From JAKVKY01 sp964293585 (GTDB lineage: Bacteria > Bacillota > Negativicutes > Acidaminococcales > Acidaminococcaceae): DNA of 8,189 bases. This document shows, piece by piece, positions 6,335 through 8,189 of the stretch. Under the pieces are notes generated by a model. That model was not told the origin of the DNA. It worked only from the letters and a program-made list of their open reading frames with translations, and did not search any database. The DNA is taken from positions 1 through 8,189 of the forward strand of contig CAXYYS010000076.1 of the NCBI GenBank assembly GCA_964293585.1, written 5' to 3'. Both the position numbers and the translations under genes were made by a program. Every line of letters begins with the position of its first letter. Position 1 is the first letter of the stretch.

Positions 6335-6885
6335 TTTTTAGCCACCCCGCTTCTCTGTAACTGTAAAGTGAAATTAATATAAGACACATTATTCTTTTTA
6401 GCTTGTGCCGTATCCACTATCTGTACATCCGTCACATTAGGCAGAGATTGCAGCCTGGTCGTATAATCCAGCACGGTATCCATATTCATGGCGCCGCCCT
6501 TGATAGTCAAATTATCACCGGTTTTGGTAGCTGTCTGTTTAATATTATCCAGCCAGCAACCTGCCGGGGTCACATTGCCCAGTTCCGCTACGAAACGACT
6601 CCAGGTGATACGGTTCTTATTCAGTTCCGCCAACATGGTTTCGCGTTTCCTGATATCAGCATTTTCAGTCTGAGCCTTATTATAACGGTCTTCCCAAACT
6701 TTCACCTGAGCAATCTGGCTGTCCACATCCGCAATCTTAGAGTTCACATACTTATACATGCCCAGATTGTAAGCCCACAATAAAAGCGTCAATCCTAAAA
6801 AAATATAGGTAAAGAAACGATAGACCTTCCAGAGCGGGAATTCCCGTTTCTGCCGTTCCGCAGGTAAAAGGTTAATCTTAATCAT
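6331..6885 (-). CDS. pilN: Type IV pilus assembly protein PilN
   Basis: Single-pass membrane protein linking cytoplasmic PilM to PilO. 184 residues. The N-terminal INLLP motif (residues 4-8), which docks into PilM in characterised systems, is perfectly kept. A membrane segment at about 22-43 follows, then a coiled coil at about 46-92 (IADVDSQIAQVKVWEDR region) and a ferredoxin-like domain at about 95-178 containing WLDNIKQ (111-117), LTIKGGA (126-132) and VTDVQIV (151-157). The ATG overlaps the pilM stop as ATGA and is preceded by an ideal AGGAGGTGA with a 6-base spacer (6892-6900), the strongest ribosome site in the window. Fits strong, coupled translation of pilMNO. Confidence 0.93.
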   Translation of the reverse strand: MIKINLLPAERQKREFPLWKVYRFFTYIFLGLTLLLWAYNLGMYKYVNSKIADVDSQIAQVKVWEDRYNKAQTENADIRKRETMLAELNKNRITWSRFVAELGNVTPAGCWLDNIKQTATKTGDNLTIKGGAMNMDTVLDYTTRLQSLPNVTDVQIVDTAQAKKNNVSYINFTLQLQRSGVAKK

Positions 6886-7955
6886 TTGGCTTCACCTCCT
6901 GCTAAGGCAGCACCAATAGCTACCGTGCAAATGGAAGCCAGCTCTTTACGTTCTTCCTGGGGAATCTTACCCGAAAAATCAACCACCGCCCGGACATCCA
7001 GGGTGGAAACCTTTAAATCATTATTACGGTTCAAATATTTTTCCAATCCCTGCATAGCCGCACCGCCGCCTGCCAAAATCAGGTTGGTAAACACAGCCTC
7101 TTTTTTATTGATACGGTAATATTCACAAGTCCGGTGTACTTCTTTATCCATGTTGTCCACAGCATCGAACAAGGCTTTATACTTAGCATGCACTGCCTCG
7201 TCCTCTGCTCCCAGGATATTGGTTTCCCTTTTGGTCTGCTCCGCTTCTTCCAGGGAACAGCCCACACTGTCGGCAATCGCAGAATCAAACATCTGACTGC
7301 CATGGGGAATGCTTCTCTGCGCCACCGGCGCCCCGCCCTGGAAAATAGTAATCAGAGAATAGCCCCTGCCGATATCAAGAAGCACAAAGTCTGTTAATTG
7401 CTCTTTCAGCACCCGGTAACAGGAAAGCACCTCAATATCCACCGAAAGAGGAATGAGACCCAAACCGTCACCAATCTCCAGCATCGTATCCACCAGTTCC
7501 TTGGGCGCTGCCACCAGGAGCATGGGCTGCTGACCGCTGGCATCCGGCTTGCCAAACTTAGCCGCATCCGTGTAGTAACTGTTCGCTTCGTAAGGAACAT
7601 ACTGCCCCGCATCCCAGATAGCCGCCTGCCGCATTTCCTCATCCGGCATGGTCGGAACGGTAATCTCACGCACGAAAGCATTCCGGCCGCCAATAGAGAA
7701 GACCACATATTTGGCCGAAAAATTATTTTTCTCAATTATTTTTTTCATGAAACCGGTCATTTGGGCAGCCATGCGGATAAAACCATTATTGACCATATCC
7801 ACCGGCAATTCAGCGCTGACGGCATTGGTTACCACCGGTCTTTTTCCACTAAGATCTACCTGGGCAATTTTGATGTTACCGGAACCGATATCGATACCGA
7901 TAACACTCTTAGGTACATCTTCAAAAAATTTAGTAACTATTTTTTTTAAATCCAT
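6882..7955 (-). CDS. pilM: Type IV pilus assembly protein PilM (actin-like ATPase)
   Basis: Cytoplasmic FtsA/actin-fold protein that binds nucleotide and the PilN N-terminus, helping to position the pilus motor. I place the start at ATG 7953-7955 (357 residues, MDLKKIV...), which has AGGT 6 bases upstream. A longer in-frame TTG start at 7982 would add nine residues but has no ribosome site. Motifs: phosphate-1 loop IGIDIGSGNIKIAQ (19-32), the PilM-typical EITVPTMPDEEM (97-108) and AAIWDAGQYVPYE (111-123), phosphate-2 LLDIGRGYSLITIF (192-205), and the adenosine motif LILAGGGAAMQGLEKYL (292-308). The C-terminal ATGA overlaps pilN. Transcription probably starts at the promoter just upstream. Confidence 0.95.
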   Translation of the reverse strand: MDLKKIVTKFFEDVPKSVIGIDIGSGNIKIAQVDLSGKRPVVTNAVSAELPVDMVNNGFIRMAAQMTGFMKKIIEKNNFSAKYVVFSIGGRNAFVREITVPTMPDEEMRQAAIWDAGQYVPYEANSYYTDAAKFGKPDASGQQPMLLVAAPKELVDTMLEIGDGLGLIPLSVDIEVLSCYRVLKEQLTDFVLLDIGRGYSLITIFQGGAPVAQRSIPHGSQMFDSAIADSVGCSLEEAEQTKRETNILGAEDEAVHAKYKALFDAVDNMDKEVHRTCEYYRINKKEAVFTNLILAGGGAAMQGLEKYLNRNNDLKVSTLDVRAVVDFSGKIPQEERKELASICTVAIGAALAGGEAK

Positions 7956-8023
7956 GAATATACCTACTTTCCCAAAGTACAACTGCTAAGACACAAGAAA
8001 GGAAATCAGAAATATACACAGTT

Positions 8024-8032
8024 ATTATACCA
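8024..8032 (-). promoter_or_regulatory. Extended -10 promoter upstream of pilMNO
   Basis: The minus strand reads TGGTATAAT, a perfect TATAAT with the TGn extension, in the 90-base gap between pilD and pilM. The -35 region is poor: the best match is TTCGCA with a 19-base spacer inside the last codons of pilD, which is acceptable for an extended -10 promoter. A start near 8017 would give a leader of about 60 bases before the pilM ATG. No terminator for pilD is visible in the gap, so read-through from pilD is also possible. Confidence 0.6.
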
Positions 8033-8045
8033 TAAACTACCTTTT

Positions 8046-8189
8046 TTATGCGAATAAACTCCAATAAAAATAAATTAGATACGGAGAAAATAACAAAGAG
8101 ATATAAGCACTGAAACATAAGAACGGTCCAAAGGGAATGGGATCCTTGCGCGTTTTAAGCTTGGTTACCAGCAGTCCCACCCCGATAAT
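8046..8189 (-). CDS. pilD: Prepilin peptidase PilD, C-terminal fragment (5' end beyond right edge)
   Basis: The last 47 residues of an open frame entering from the right edge and ending with TAA at 8046-8048; it lacks a start codon in the window. It contains TRKDPIPFGPFLCFSAYISLL, of which KDPIPFGPFL (residues 15-24 of the fragment) is the C-terminal hallmark of prepilin peptidases (PilD/GspO/ComC family). A final hydrophobic segment LLFSPYLIYFYW is followed by a very short tail. The family is an integral membrane aspartyl protease that cleaves and N-methylates prepilins; the catalytic aspartates lie outside this fragment. The pilM gene 90 bases downstream agrees with a pilus locus. Confidence 0.85.
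   Translation of the reverse strand: MIGVGLLVTKLKTRKDPIPFGPFLCFSAYISLLFSPYLIYFYWSLFA

Noticed and set aside
7398..7949. 183-residue plus-strand open frame opposite pilM
   Set aside because: It lies entirely antisense to a well-supported pilM, with no recognisable motif or ribosome site. The same applies to the 175-residue frame at 4814-5341 opposite larB.
7956..7982. Upstream TTG start for pilM adding nine residues
   Set aside because: There is no Shine-Dalgarno sequence before the TTG, while the internal ATG at 7955 has one at good spacing and gives the usual PilM N-terminus.
7930..8118. 62-residue minus-strand frame spanning the pilD end and the pilM leader
   Set aside because: It is in another frame from the convincing PilD C-terminus (KDPIPFGPFL) and runs across the promoter and the pilM start; no family resemblance.

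Overview
This is an 8.2-kb stretch in which every gene I can support lies on the minus strand, so it is best read from right to left. The organism is most likely a Bacillota (Firmicutes) bacterium. The reasons are an RNase HIII (rnhC) with its N-terminal TBP-like domain, strong AGGAGG-type ribosome binding sites with TTG and GTG starts, and a short pilD-pilMNO arrangement with no pilP or pilQ after pilO. I cannot tell from this window whether it is a one-membrane clostridium or a two-membrane Negativicutes-like bacterium. No tRNA, rRNA, CRISPR array, insertion sequence or phage gene was seen, and no gene-free stretch reaches 300 bases.

Right block (about 8189 to 5614): type IV pilus assembly. 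The C-terminal end of the prepilin peptidase PilD enters from the right edge. A 90-base gap follows with a good extended -10 promoter. Then comes a tightly coupled pilM-pilN-pilO operon (two ATGA overlaps) encoding the cytoplasmic actin-like PilM and the two single-pass membrane proteins that align the pilus machine. A rho-independent terminator sits right after pilO.

Middle block (5563 to 2526): larB, larC and rnhC. LarB and LarC are two of the three enzymes that make the nickel-pincer nucleotide cofactor first found in lactate racemase. LarB makes the dicarboxylated pyridinium mononucleotide and LarC inserts nickel; the sulfur-transfer enzyme LarE and the apo-enzyme LarA are not in the window. 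LarC is one uninterrupted frame carrying a striking (His-Glu)20 tract. rnhC, an RNA-DNA hybrid nuclease, overlaps the end of larC and seems to be a passenger in the same transcript.

Left block (2487 to 1): a ChbG/HpnK (YdjC)-type carbohydrate deacetylase, a YbhN/AglD-type multi-pass membrane protein (UPF0104, related to the MprF flippase domain) and the N-terminal two-thirds of a GalE-like NAD-dependent sugar epimerase. They overlap or are 4 bases apart, which suggests a cell-envelope glycan or glycolipid pathway continuing beyond the left edge.

From larB to the epimerase the gaps never exceed 38 bases, so all six genes could be one transcript. The most unusual feature is the nested repeat DNA that encodes the LarC His-Glu tract.
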